A DNA stretch of 64,000 bases, taken from the NCBI GenBank assembly GCA_013398055.1, contig VZRS01000308.1, positions 14,628 to 78,627 on the forward strand. Direction: 5' to 3'. This DNA is from Ifrita kowaldi. Its lineage: Eukaryota > Chordata > Aves > Passeriformes > Cinclosomatidae. The stretch's first letter is position 1, and each line of letters begins with the position of its first letter. Position numbers and translations under genes: made by a program. The notes under the pieces are model-generated. The model did not search any database. It had not been told where the DNA came from and worked only from the letters and a program-made list of their open reading frames with translations. This document shows, in pieces, positions 48,631 to 60,200 of this stretch.

Positions 48631-50211
48631 CCCAACCTCAACTCATAAAAAACGAGAAGCAGATAAAATGGCTCATACAGAAATATCAAGGATGGTGAAC
48701 CATAACAAGTGTGACACAGTGTGCAGAGTGGGCTTTAAGTAACAGGGCTTATTAATCAGATTTATTTGTTAATGATATGCCTTCCCTATGCCTTGTATTG
48801 GAAATCACTAGAGGAGTTTGCAGGAGCTTTGCAAGCCCTGTCCTGGCAGAAAATCTGCAAACCTGAGAACTCCAGCGGCAGGATGCACGTACCTGATGCA
48901 CCTGTGCTGCTCCTGGCTTTTTCAAGGAGACACAAATTGGGGAAAAGTTCTGGGCTGAGAAAAAGCTCAGTCAGGACATGAACAAGCCATTTGGAAAAGC
49001 AGACAAGTGTTGGAAAGGGCTAGGAAGGAAGTGCTGTGCACTGCAAAAAGAACAAGGCACTTGGAAACGCATGTAGGAAGGACTAGAAACTTGAGTAGGC
49101 AGAAGATGCTTTGGCTGAACTCTTAGTGGTTTAGAGTTCCCAGGAGTGGGGCTGCTCCTCAGGGACTGCAGTGAAAAGCTGAACAATGCTGTATTGGCTC
49201 AGCACATGGAGCTTGATTGGCCCTTTCTGAAATCTGGTGGCTAATTCATACCCTGAAAAAGGAAGTATATCCTGGCCAGTTGGCTCAATCTAAGAAGAAA
49301 CAAGCAACTGTGTAGCTGGAATAACAGGTAATGGAGGTGAAAGGCTGGGTGTAGGAAAAGTCAGCTGTGTTTAGGGGGCACGGGATGGAGTCACCCTTCC
49401 ATGAAATCTAATAAAAACTGATCTGGTCATGATTAACTCAACAGTTTCAAAATCCCTTTAAGAGTTCACAAGGAACATAATATCTAGCCAGCTCGTAGTG
49501 GTATGTGAGAGACCCCTGACTCTAACATCCCAGGATGTCAGCCCTCTGTTTGTTTCAGATTTTGATGCTGAACACTGCTCTGCTTCTCAGTTCCAGATTA
49601 TTTATTTAGCATTCTTACTGCTTTATCTCATTTGTAGCAAGCCTGTGAATATAAGTAAGGAAAAGCACATTATACAAGAACTGCATCTATTTGAGCAGTC
49701 TGAGCAAGGTTTACATCAAACCCACCAACTGATACATATAATTAGTGGCAGGACTTCCTCTTGTGCCCAGAACCTGTGAAACTGCTCAACAGAGAGAATG
49801 GAGAAGTGTGAAAAGTAGCTTTGATGAGGCTCAGCCATGCTCAAATATCCCCTCAAAACAGGAAGAACATCACAGTGAACTCAATACCCAAGCAGTGTCT
49901 CCTGTACCTGCTCTGTGTCAGACTCCAGAGTCAGTCCAGTGCCTTCCTTCACCACCTTGTGTGGGGACTCCCTGGTCTGGGAGATGGAATCCACATTGCC
50001 CCCTTGCTCCTCAGGGGGAGTGCAAAGTGACCCTGAGGGAAACAGGATCAGTGAAGGATTTTATTGGATCTGGACTCTTTCTGACACACCTTCATAAAAT
50101 TGTCTTTTAAAACAGAGGCCCCTTTGCCACTATATATATTTAATGCGAAAGCAGATGAATGGCCAACAGTGATTGCTACAAGAGAAATACCATGATTTGG
50201 GGTAAATTTAC

Positions 50212-50252
50212 CTGAGACTTGCTATCCCAACTGAGACCTGCTATCCCAACTC
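50212..50252 (+). repeat. Short tandem duplication, period 20 bp
   Basis: 'tgagacttgctatcccaac' is immediately followed by 'tgagacctgctatcccaac', with one mismatch. Confidence 0.85.
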
Positions 50253-52071
50253 ACTTGTCTTGCTTCTGCAATTCATTGTTAAAAGAACACTGTATGCAGT
50301 AAATACACTGACTTTTGGCTTACAAATGTTGATCTAATCAGTGTCCACAGCAAAACACTTTGCAATCAGTTTGAAATAGTGTTGGGAATGCTCATCTGAC
50401 CCTTACGAGCAGTTGTGCACGTGACAGAGGGTCTGAACTATTTTTGCACTTCACAACCTTACATCAAATAGCTGCTCGGCTCCTTATCGACAAACACTAT
50501 GAAAATAATAACAAAAAAAGAACTGAGTTGCATAGTCTCCTCTGCTTCCCTTCCTGATCTTAGGTGGTAATTTGCCTAGATAGGCAGCAGCTTAGCTGCA
50601 ACACACCCGTAGCATCAAGGTCTGTCTGCTGTTTTTGCCCGAGAGACAATGCCAGTGTCACTCATGCCTATCTGCCATGTTCTAAGGAGGGGGAAACATT
50701 CCCTTTCTTGAACACCTGGATCCATGACCTAGGTGTGGAGACAGGAGGTTAAGAGGATCTGCTATTTCTTTATGGAACACAGGGGTCAAGATGGACCAAA
50801 CTCGTGCTGTAGTGAAGACTTCCATGTTCATAATGCAGCAATTTAGGTGCACAAAATAATGCTCAGAAGGACACCTTAGAGAAGCCACGCCATCCATTGG
50901 TTCCCTAGGTGAAAACTGTCTACTGAAGTTCATTCTGATTGCACCTATTTCAGCCTGTGCTTTATAGCAAAGACAGCTTTGTGTCTCTCTTTAGTTTGTT
51001 TTCTTTCCTCTCTCTCATTTTTTTTCTTTTTAATTTAGAAACCTGACTACATTCGTCTCTCACTGTTTTGTTGGAAACAGATGGCCCTTCCTGAAGACAC
51101 ACAGTTGAGTGAACAGACACGGACCACTTTACCATGTGGTAGCATGTTTGTAATTAGATATTTAAAGTGCTAGACAATTACTATCGAACCTTGTCACGAG
51201 GGAAATTTAGGTCTGTGTTTACCAAGATCTGAATTATAAACTGGATCCCTGCCAGGGCTTTACTCTTGGGTATAAAATGAAAGAAGACTCTGGTTGAATA
51301 CTGAGTGACATTGATTTGAGCTACCACCTGCCCTGTCTCAGACATGATCACTCACTCCTGTCTCCCACCCTGTCCTGTAGTTTCTGTTGACCACTGCATG
51401 TGGTTTGCCCGTCTGATAAGTTTTGGGATCATAGGAGGTACCACCTCTGTAATATCTCTAGTTAAAGGCTCATCTTCCTACCCGAGTTTGGACTACAGAG
51501 AGGTAAAAGCAGTTCCACCCCAGAAGAAGCCAGTATGGAGCCATTGTCACATTGGGAAAAAGGCAGATAAAGCTGGAGAGGAGAACGGAAAGTGATAAAT
51601 CAGGGGAGAAATTACAGGGGAGCGTTACAGAAGAAGAGAAAGAAGTTCAGAGAGTTATCTAATGCATAAGACAGTTTAATTCTGGCAAAGTTTTGCCCTA
51701 GATGGAAATACCCAGCCCGTGGAAGCTGTGAGCAGCAGCACTGGCTGCTGGGGAAGTGCAGCTGTGCCTGTTTCACGTGCCTCCCCCAACGCTGCAGTCA
51801 TGGCTGGGACTGAACAGTTACAATCAAGAAACTTCAATTTCAGATACACAAAGTTCCCTCTGGTTTTACCCTGCTTGAAACATAAATAGTACAGGAGTCT
51901 GGAGGAAAGTATCTTGGAAACACTGATGTTTGAAAACTATGGAAATGGCTGAAGTCATAGGTAAAGGAAAACCAGTTTTACGTCAAAATCTCACCCCTGC
52001 GCTGCTCTACTCCAGTGGAATACTTACAATGGTTGTGAAAGACAAATTATATCATGACTTCATTTAAAAAG

Positions 52072-52298
52072 TTATTTCTAAATTTGGATAAGGATTTAGC
52101 AATGAAATGCTTCAGGGATAACTTGTTTTCAATGGGGAATTCTGCGAACAAAAACTGATTACAGGATGGAGCCAAATCCCTGCCAAGGATATGGACAGGA
52201 TCATGGAAGCAGATGAACTACAATTTCCCATGCACCAGAATCCACAACAAGGCCAGGAGCAAAATGAGCACAATCACAAAGCATTTCAAGAGCCAGGG
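52072..52298 (+). repeat. Left copy of a 1,274-bp-spaced direct repeat
   Basis: The first copy of a segment that recurs at 53346-53573. Bases 52097-52246 (150 bp) are identical to 53371-53520; the flanks are similar but diverged. It contains ACTACAATTTCCCATGCA at 52217-52234, which partly resembles the ZNF143/THAP11 motif. No gene is seen between the copies, and I see no long-terminal-repeat hallmarks. Confidence 0.95.
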
Positions 52299-53345
52299 CT
52301 GAGCGATGGGAGAAAGCTGTGTACTTTCTTCTGTGTACCTGTAATCGCTTGCAGGATCTCTCTGAAGAGAGGTATGTGTTGATCTTACAGAGAACTGGAA
52401 CGCTGATTTAAATATTCATTGTATAATCAGGGAGAGGAATCTTGGAAAACTATGTGAAAAAAGTACTGTGAGGTTGTACAGAGTGCAAAAGACAGGAGGA
52501 CAGTGATGAAGACCAGCAGCAAAACCTGGTAATGCTGTTTAAAATAAAATTGGGTTTAATTTATTGGTCTCTTAAGGTTAAAATTTGAAAGTAAGCTAGC
52601 CAAAGTAAGCATGTCCCAGGAATACAATTTTGGTTTGGACTCTGCATTGTGACGTTAACTCGGATATCTATTGCAGCGTTGTCCTGTAATTCAGCAAAAT
52701 CCAACAGGGCAATAAGGTAAATTCAGCTGAAAAACTCGTGGGTTGAAGGAAAGGTGAGTGAAATACAACTCCATGTGCAAACACAGAAGAACAGGTTGCA
52801 GAAGGCTGAAACAACAGATGGTTGTCACAGGGACAAGAAGAGCGTGCTAACAGTTACCATGAATAAGGAATACCTGCACCGCACTAATGTTAGGCCTGTG
52901 GGCAGCAGTAAATCAGGGTTTGGTTTCTCATGACGTTAAGGATTATGCACCCACATAAAACAGCCTCTGCCCTGACAAGTGCACGGTGTAATTGTTGTCC
53001 AAACACATCCCACTTCCTCACTCCGGCTGACTCACGGCCGCCTCTGAGAAACTCCCATAGGAACGTTTCCTGCGGAGCGAGCAGCAGATGTGGGGCGGCT
53101 TTCTGCCCTCCATTTTTTGGGGGCGATGAGGAATTCCCGGCGGGTGTGACTGGAAGCAGAGGGCAGGCAAGCAGAGGGCAGTGTAAGCACACGGACACAG
53201 CGCCGGGAAGCGCCGGCTCCAGGGCAGGGAACGGGAGCAGCGGGAGCGGCTCAGGCCGGGGGGCTCCGGGGGCAGCCTCGGGTGTCACCCCTGCTCCCGC
53301 CGCACCTCGGCAATACGAAAGGCAAACACGAAAAATAAACATAAA
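52299..53345. other. Spacer between the two direct-repeat copies
   Basis: About 1 kb without a recognisable gene. The left part is AT-rich. The right part (from about 53030) becomes GC-rich and grades into the CpG island. Opposed open frames at 52890-53373 (+ and -) shadow each other and look compositional. Confidence 0.4.
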
Positions 53346-53573
53346 TTATTGTCTAAGTTTGGATAGGATGTAGCAATGAAATGCTTCAGGGATAACTTGT
53401 TTTCAATGGGGAATTCTGCGAACAAAAACTGATTACAGGATGGAGCCAAATCCCTGCCAAGGATATGGACAGGATCATGGAAGCAGATGAACTACAATTT
53501 CCCATGCACCAGAATCCACAGTGAGGCCGGAGGCAAAATGAGCACAGGCAGAAAGGGTTCCAAGAGCCAGGAG
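53346..53573 (+). repeat. Right copy of the direct repeat
   Basis: The second copy of the 52072-52298 segment, with the same orientation. The ACTACAATTTCCCATGCA word is at 53491-53508. The copy ends where the GAGGAA tract begins, about 120 bp before the CpG-island core, so it may be the promoter-proximal original. Confidence 0.95.
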
Positions 53574-53671
53574 GAGGAGGAAGAGAAATTGTTAGAGGAG
53601 GAAGAGGAAGAGAAGGAGGAAGAGGAAAAGGAGGAAGACGAAGAAGAAGACGAGAACGAGGAGGAGGAGGG
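53571..53671 (+). repeat. GAGGAA polypurine tract
   Basis: About 100 bases of almost pure purine on the + strand ((GAG)n, (GAGGAA)n, (GAAGAAGAC)n). It gives a glutamate-rich frame starting MSTGRKGSKSQ, but I see no domain or exon evidence and treat it as non-coding. Purine-rich strands next to promoters can form triplex DNA or R-loops. Confidence 0.9.
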
Positions 53672-53689
53672 TGCGCATCCCCCTTACGG

Positions 53690-54250
53690 CTCCATCCGGG
53701 CACGCGATGACGTCATCACCCCCCGCGCGCGAAGCGCATATTCTCCCCCGCGCCCCTCCGCACGCGCGCTGCCCAGCCAATGAGAGAGGCGTGCCGCCGC
53801 AAGGCCTCCTGGGGGCAGTAGTCCGGCGCGCGCTCCCCGCCCCACCCGGCACCACAGCTGCGCGTCCCTGCCGCGACCGGGGCTGCGCCCGCCCCCCGCC
53901 CCGTTGTGGGAGGGGCCTGGCCGCACGGCCGGCCAATGGTAGAACGGGTCAAGGTTCGGCGGGCGGGCGGCGCGGCCAATGGGCGNCCGGACAGGCAACA
54001 GCCCCGCTGGCGGCCCGCAGCCAGTGCGGGGCAGAGGGGAGGCGGCCCGGCCATCCTCGGACCCCTTTGCGGAGCCCGCGAGGCCGTGGGCTCCGCGCAG
54101 CTCCGGGCGGGCGGGGCAGCGAGGGCGGCCCGGGGGTCCCTGCGGGGCGGGGGTGTCACCCCGAGGCTGCGCTTCCCCGCAGCGGCACCTCCTGCTGCCG
54201 CAGGGCTGCAGGCTGCTCATCCCTCCAATTACCTCGTCAGATAGGTAAAG
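53690..54250. promoter_or_regulatory. Strong CpG-island promoter of an unidentified gene
   Basis: Extremely CpG-dense, with a perfect CRE TGACGTCA (53708-53715), CCAAT boxes at 53777-53781, 53933-53937 and 53976-53980, and a reverse-strand ZNF143/THAP11-like site at 53804-53824 (GACTACTGCCCCCAGGAGGC when reversed). This mix is typical of TATA-less housekeeping promoters, often bidirectional. A possible + strand exon 1 donor is ATAG|gtaaag at 54245. The long open frames on both strands (up to 224 codons) are artefacts of GC richness, and one base at 53986 is N. The gene may be FAM53A by vertebrate gene order, but no coding sequence confirms this. Confidence 0.75.
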
Positions 54251-57200
54251 CGGTGTGGATATTGTGCATTTTGTTGTTATTGTCGGTGCTCGGCCCGGGC
54301 CGCGCTCCCCCCGCACCGCCGGGGCTGCTGCCGTGCGCCCGCTGAGAGCTGGAGGCGGTGGCCCCGCCGGGAGGCAGAAAGCCCGTAACCCCCCAAAATT
54401 AAGTTATTAGCGTTAATAGGTGCTGCTGGGGCGGGATCCGGGCCGGCCGCGCGGCGCTGCCGTGTCTTCCAAGGCCCTGGCCTGGCCCGGCCGTGCGGGG
54501 AAGGGAAGGTGCCCGGCCCCGGCGGGGCTCGGACATTCCTTTGTGCCGCTGCCCTGCAAACACATGTCTGCAGGCACGTACCCCGGCGATTTTGAGGCGA
54601 TTCCCCCCTGTCTGGCTCAAGGATAGAGTTACCTCTGAGGAGGTGCATGTTTTTCCACAATACCTGCCTTCCATGATGATTCCTGAGTGGAAGCGGTGGT
54701 TATTTTCTTCCTCCCGCTCCGCTCTGCAATAGGAAAGTTGATTTCTAGTGTATGGCCCCGAAGTGTAACGACCAGTTGGGCTCAGTGGGTGAGTGAATGG
54801 GCTCTTTGTGTTACCCCAGCTTTTCTAAGGGCAGTAACATGGCTTTGTTGTGGTTATTTGGCTTATTAAATGTCTTCTGGCCTGCTGGAAGGCTGGATAG
54901 AAATGTGTGGTTGAAATTCGGGGTGCTATTTCAGGAGGTCGGTTTAGGTCCTATGAGATAGAGCAGCCACCCGCAGCAGAGGCTTCTCAGGATTGGTGCT
55001 CAGGGATCTGAACTCGTGGGGTTGGGATGGAAAAGTTCAGGCGTTTTCCCCTTTAGGGACTGACATCCCCATCCCAGAATTCAGAAGCTTTGGAGCAGCA
55101 CCTCAGCTTTGGGGTTGCAGGGTTCGGAGGGGCTGGGTGATTCTGACCTATTGGGTGCCTGGCTTTCACCATGAGTGCTAGGCCTGGGGATGAGCTGAGC
55201 CAGCTGGTCCAATCCATTTTCTGGTTCGCTGTGCTTACATTAAAATTAGCTCCTGAGAACAGTTATTAGAGTCTTTACTGTTGCATTGCCTCCCGTTCGT
55301 TTGCCTGACTGATAGAAAATATTTTTGTCGGAAAAATTTGCCATTTTTGGCAAGAACCAGTAAGTTTGTATCTCTTGTGGCAAGCTGAAATGTTTCTGGG
55401 TGTGTTTTAATTGTGAATGATCTGCTTGCTTCGAGTCGGGCTTATGAAATGTGGAGCACAATGTTTGCTGAATAGCAAAAACTTTCCTGATGAAGCATGT
55501 TACCTGATCTGGTTTTATTGGAGGTGCAGTGTACTTGTTCAAGCCCAAAGAGCTTGTGTCCTTACAGTTACCGAGCTTCCAAAAACGCCGGGAAGAATTG
55601 CACTCAGAGCCAGGAGACTAAAACATACATGTCAAGTAGTTCTACATAAGCTGGTGGAGCTCCGAACTAGAAAATGGGTTTTCTACTCACTCGTTTTGAA
55701 TTTCTGTGAAATACTGTTCATATTAACATGCCTGCTATTTTAATGAGCCCTATTTTTTTGCATCGGTAGCAAGATGCTACTCTTCATCATATGGAAGTAA
55801 ATGCTGCCTATTAGACATCAACTCAAAACAGTGATCTGCAAGATCAGCCCCTGATGATATGATACCCTTTTGGGATGTTCCTGTGGTAGACTGGCAGTCC
55901 TCTAGCGGCCTTTACCTGCCAGTGCGTAACCCATAGTTATTGTCTTTTTAGCTGGGGGATTGAAGTTGGTTAAATAATTGTAAAGGGATATTTTAAATTC
56001 AGGATGGTTAAACTTCCCTACTTCCTTTTGAAAAGCTGTTTTTCTGCAGGGTGCTATGATTCAGAAGAATGAGGAGGCTGAAAGAAGAAATGTTTGTATT
56101 TGCAACCATTGTATTAAGCTTTGGAAGTTTCGTAGAGGTGTAAAACTGCATTTATGAAAATATGGTGGGCAGATAAACCGAAAGCCTGACTGTACTGAGA
56201 AGACCGCAATTTATTGCATGGATTGCTTTATTTAAAACAAAACCTTGAAGGATTTATTCTTTCCTTTAGGAATTCTTTGAGAGTCTGGTAGCCATTACTG
56301 TGGCTCCCTTTTTCAGTTCCTTCTCCTTTTCCCTTCTCTATGCTTTCTCCCCCTTCCTCTGTTGCCTGCCCCCAATCTACATTCCTTTGTGTTAGCAGTG
56401 ATGATGGCAGTTCTAGTCACCTCCTGTGGTTTGATAGATTATTCCCTTTAGAATCATGGTGTACTTAAAACTTTCCAAACACAATTCTTTCCTTGCTCCT
56501 CCACTTTTTTGATGCTGGCTTTGAGTTTTGTTCTAAGAATTTGTCCTCTATGGTTCTGCTTTGAGTTGTCTTAAATACTAGTAACAAGTCTCCTTAAGCC
56601 TTTAGTGAAAAATATTAGTATTTATGTTATGATTTACATTTCTTTCTGTGTTTGTTGATGGTCATAATATAAGCAGAAATTTTGTATTTTGGCAACAGTG
56701 AGCTTCTCTCTCCTCTGCAAGCTCACAAGTTCGGTGCTTTCTTTTTAGACAAAACTTTGCTTGCTTTAAACTGTAATTTTTGTTTTTGTGAAATAAACTT
56801 CTTGGACTGTTTTTTGATTACTGCATTCTTGAGATCTGATAGTCGTGTAAGAGTGATCTTGCAGGTACTGTGCTTCAAATAGAAGAGATTCCTGTGCATT
56901 GTGGAGTTATCTATAACTTTTACTTTAGATATTGTAAGTAATATAATCTGACTGGGGGCGGGGGGGTGTGAAACTGCTCACAAAAACCTGTGGAGGGCTT
57001 TATGAGCACTGCTGAAGGAAGGGTTAATCAGCAGAAGGAAGCCCTGTTCAATGTTAGGGAAGAAATTCATCCTAGAAATACAGGTAGTTGAAGTCAGTCA
57101 CTTTCTTGGTAGGTAAGTTTTAATCTCATGACTCTACAGCTGTGACGGAGCCATTGACATGGACAGTGTGCTTTTTGGTTGTCATAAAGTTTGTGTCCTT

Positions 57201-60200
57201 AATGAGATCTTAGCACTGAAGTATTCCAATCCAGTGATGAGCTGTTTTAAAAAAAAAAACAAACCTTCACTTTGTTGGTTTCTCTTAACTGTAAACACTC
57301 TGTTAGGGCGATTGAGACAGTCATATTTTCAGAAAATGGTTTTCTTTAAGGATTTTCTTCTCACTCAAGAGGAGCTCTGTAAAAAAGGGGGGTGGTGGGG
57401 GAGTGGCATATTCTTAACTCCTTTCTAAGATGCTCTACAAATTTTTTTGTGATCATCTGACTGGATATTTTGGTACTGTTGAGGATAGAGAAACCTGAAA
57501 TCAAGGTAACTGTCAGCTCTTAACATAGTCCTTTCTACATGTGGTGCTGTTTTGGCTTTTTTTGGTTGTTTCAGGGAATAATATCATTAGCAAGCTGGCA
57601 AGAAGCTGCTCAGCTAACTGCTAATGCTTTGCAGTGGGCGTAAATAACTTCTGAAGGCCATGTTTCTGCTAATTTTTAGGTTGAGGGGAGGAAGTAGGCA
57701 GGGTTGTTACTAAATACATTATCTGGGTTATGGCTCTCAGTTTACTGACAGCACTGTTTTTTAAGCAAGCAGTTCAATATTATGCTTTAAGGTAATATGA
57801 AGTTAGAATATTTTCTGAGTTATAAAAGCAAAACTAATATAATTGGCTTTCTGCTGTTTAAACTTGAGAGTGTTCTGGTGAAATGCAGCTGCCATGTTTT
57901 GCATGTTGAGTGTTAACAGTAAGATGAAGGGTTCTGATCACCTGATGTTCACATCATTGCTCTGAACCTGATATGATGACATTGCTTTAAGTGAAAATTA
58001 AACTGTAGGAAGGCACTGGGGAGAATTCTGTCAGTGATGTATCAGGCCCAGAGCTTGGGACATCCAGTGCCAGTGATAGCAACTGCTCTTCAGTGTATGT
58101 GGGTCTGTCTGTATGGATAGAGCCAAGGGTGTGAAATCAAACAGTATTTTGCCTAGAGCTGTCATTAGAAGTGTCATTTGCAAAACTCTTATGTACCAAG
58201 ACCTACACATCATTGTGGGGAGGGCATTTGAGATGGCAGAAAGCTGTTTCTGCATTTGCTGATCTTCAAAATTGGAACCCAGCTGGTACAGGAAATAGTT
58301 GAAGAAATAACTGCAGCACCACTGTCTATACCTTTACTTCTGTCCTTCAGCCTGAGATTTGTGATGCTGGAAGACAAGATCTGAATTCCATTTCTTTTAA
58401 AGGAATACTTCTTTCTCCTTAAGACTCCCCTCATCCAGCCAGCCTTGACAACTGACTTGCTGTTTGTTAATTCACTTCAGTTTTCTTGGGTTGTGAAAGA
58501 TCACATTCTTAACTTGCCCATTTCTACATTAAAGTGAAGGTATTGAAAATGAAGGAAAACCTTTACTGTCCTAATAAGACCTCATACAACAGGGCTGTAG
58601 CTTCTCTTCTACTTTCACCTCCCCTTGAGCCTGAATGGGAATAATAGAAACTTCTGTTGGTGTTATATTAACTTTAGGTCCCTAATTTGCATCTCAAATA
58701 ACATTGGGAGCAGCATTAATGCCTTCAAGGGGTTTGGGAGGTTTTTTAATTTGTAGGGTAAATGTATTTTTTAACCTAATTGGGCAGTTCAGATTATTAT
58801 TGCAGCATGTTTAATTTTTGCTCTGCACAGCTTGTGTTGATGTCAGTGGCTCTAAATCATTCCTTCAGTGCTGTGTACATGTGTTATGTTTCACCTTCTT
58901 AATTAAGGCTTTCGATTTTGTCTTGGTAAAGTATTCATCCATCTCATACAGTTATGACTGGATATTGTATGATATTTTTGTTCTTTCTTCTACCCTCAAA
59001 AGTTTGTTTAGAATGAAAATTCATGTTTTAAAGTTTATTTTTCCTTTAACTCCCCCTGCTCTCCTAATGAAAAATGCACTTCTCTGTCTTCCTTCAAGGT
59101 TTCCGTTGATCTGACCTCCTTTGTTTTTAGAGGGATGAAAGTTTATCGCGTTTAAGGAAGGGTGCAAGTGACAAAAGCTGTGTGTCATTTGGATCTGTCA
59201 CACCGTGGGGCTTTATCAGCTTCCACTATACAAAAGCAGTATGCAGAATAGGGAAGAGGTTAAAGTTTGGAGCCTCAGGTGTGATGTAGGTTATAAAACA
59301 GAATTGTGGGAATGTGGTTAAGGCATGATGGGTCTGGATCTGGGGTTCTGCCTTCTGCAGCTCAGCATTTCTTAGTCAATATGTAAATGGCCATTGAGGT
59401 TGCAGGTGGTTTTTGTATCTTGTTATGTTTTCATAATGTAGGAAACTTCTGGTCTATGGACTGTTTGAGGATGTGATTTATTGGTTTTTTTTTTAAGTAC
59501 TGGTCTCCATTTGTATGTTTTATAGTGTTTTTGATAAACTGACAGTTAAAATCACAATCCTAGTTTAAAAAAACCAGGAATTTCTTTGTCTGGTTATCCC
59601 AATGTGATGGTAGTGGCAAATACTTCATTGTTATCTGTTGGAATGGAGGGTAGTGGTGTGTGAGCATGCCTGAAGACTGCTGGTGTGCTTTGGAGCATTA
59701 TTTGATGCAGTATTCAGTAAATGAGAAGAGAGAGGGATAATGAAAACAGCATTTAAGAACTACTTACATGAATTGGCTAAAGTACAGCATGTATTTCTTG
59801 TAGTGGGAAGGGGGAAAGGAACAAGTACCCAGCACTTCATCTTTTCATTTCTTAAAAGCAACGAAATGAAACAACAAAGTTGAACCTTGATGGATTTGAG
59901 AAGTGTGAGTGAGTTGGAGGCTGAACTGAAGTGCTGCTGCCTGTTGTAAGAGGCTACCAAAGGTTAAGAGACAACAGGGATGTTGCTGGTTTGGAGATTC
60001 TGCTGGCACTGGAACATGAGCCAGCACATTCCAGTTCCAGCCTGGTACTTGGCCTGTTCCCTTCTCAGGATGCATAGTAGTCCTCTTGAGCTTGGCTCCA
60101 TATGTGCCTGCTGACTTCATCCTTTTCTTCTGTTAGCACCCCATCCTGACCAGACCTTTCTGGTTCAATATTTGGATAAGAAATTGCTGAACTGCGGGAG

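Larger units (their letters stand above)
46646..52070. other. Gene-poor intergenic sequence
   Basis: No gene is supported. It holds a C/A-rich low-complexity tract (48463-48630) and a small 20-bp tandem duplication (50212-50252). The frames around 49498-50110 overlap in several phases, have no splice-like borders and no recognisable domain. Confidence 0.45.

Noticed and set aside
48442..48648. Lysine/asparagine-rich small protein
   Set aside because: Pure consequence of the CAA/CCAAA low-complexity tract.
52072..53573. Solo or paired retroviral LTRs
   Set aside because: The two direct repeats lack recognisable LTR ends, primer-binding site, polypurine tract in the right place or any retroviral coding remnant between them.
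53487..53783. Glutamate-rich frame (MSTGRKGSKSQEEE...)
   Set aside because: Produced by the GAGGAA tract, partly within the duplicated non-coding segment, with no domain or splice context.
53671..54345. Frames of 224 (+) and 210 (-) codons in the right CpG island
   Set aside because: Open on both strands over the same bases, interrupted by N, with low-complexity A/P/R/G composition. Best explained by lack of AT-rich stop codons, not by coding.
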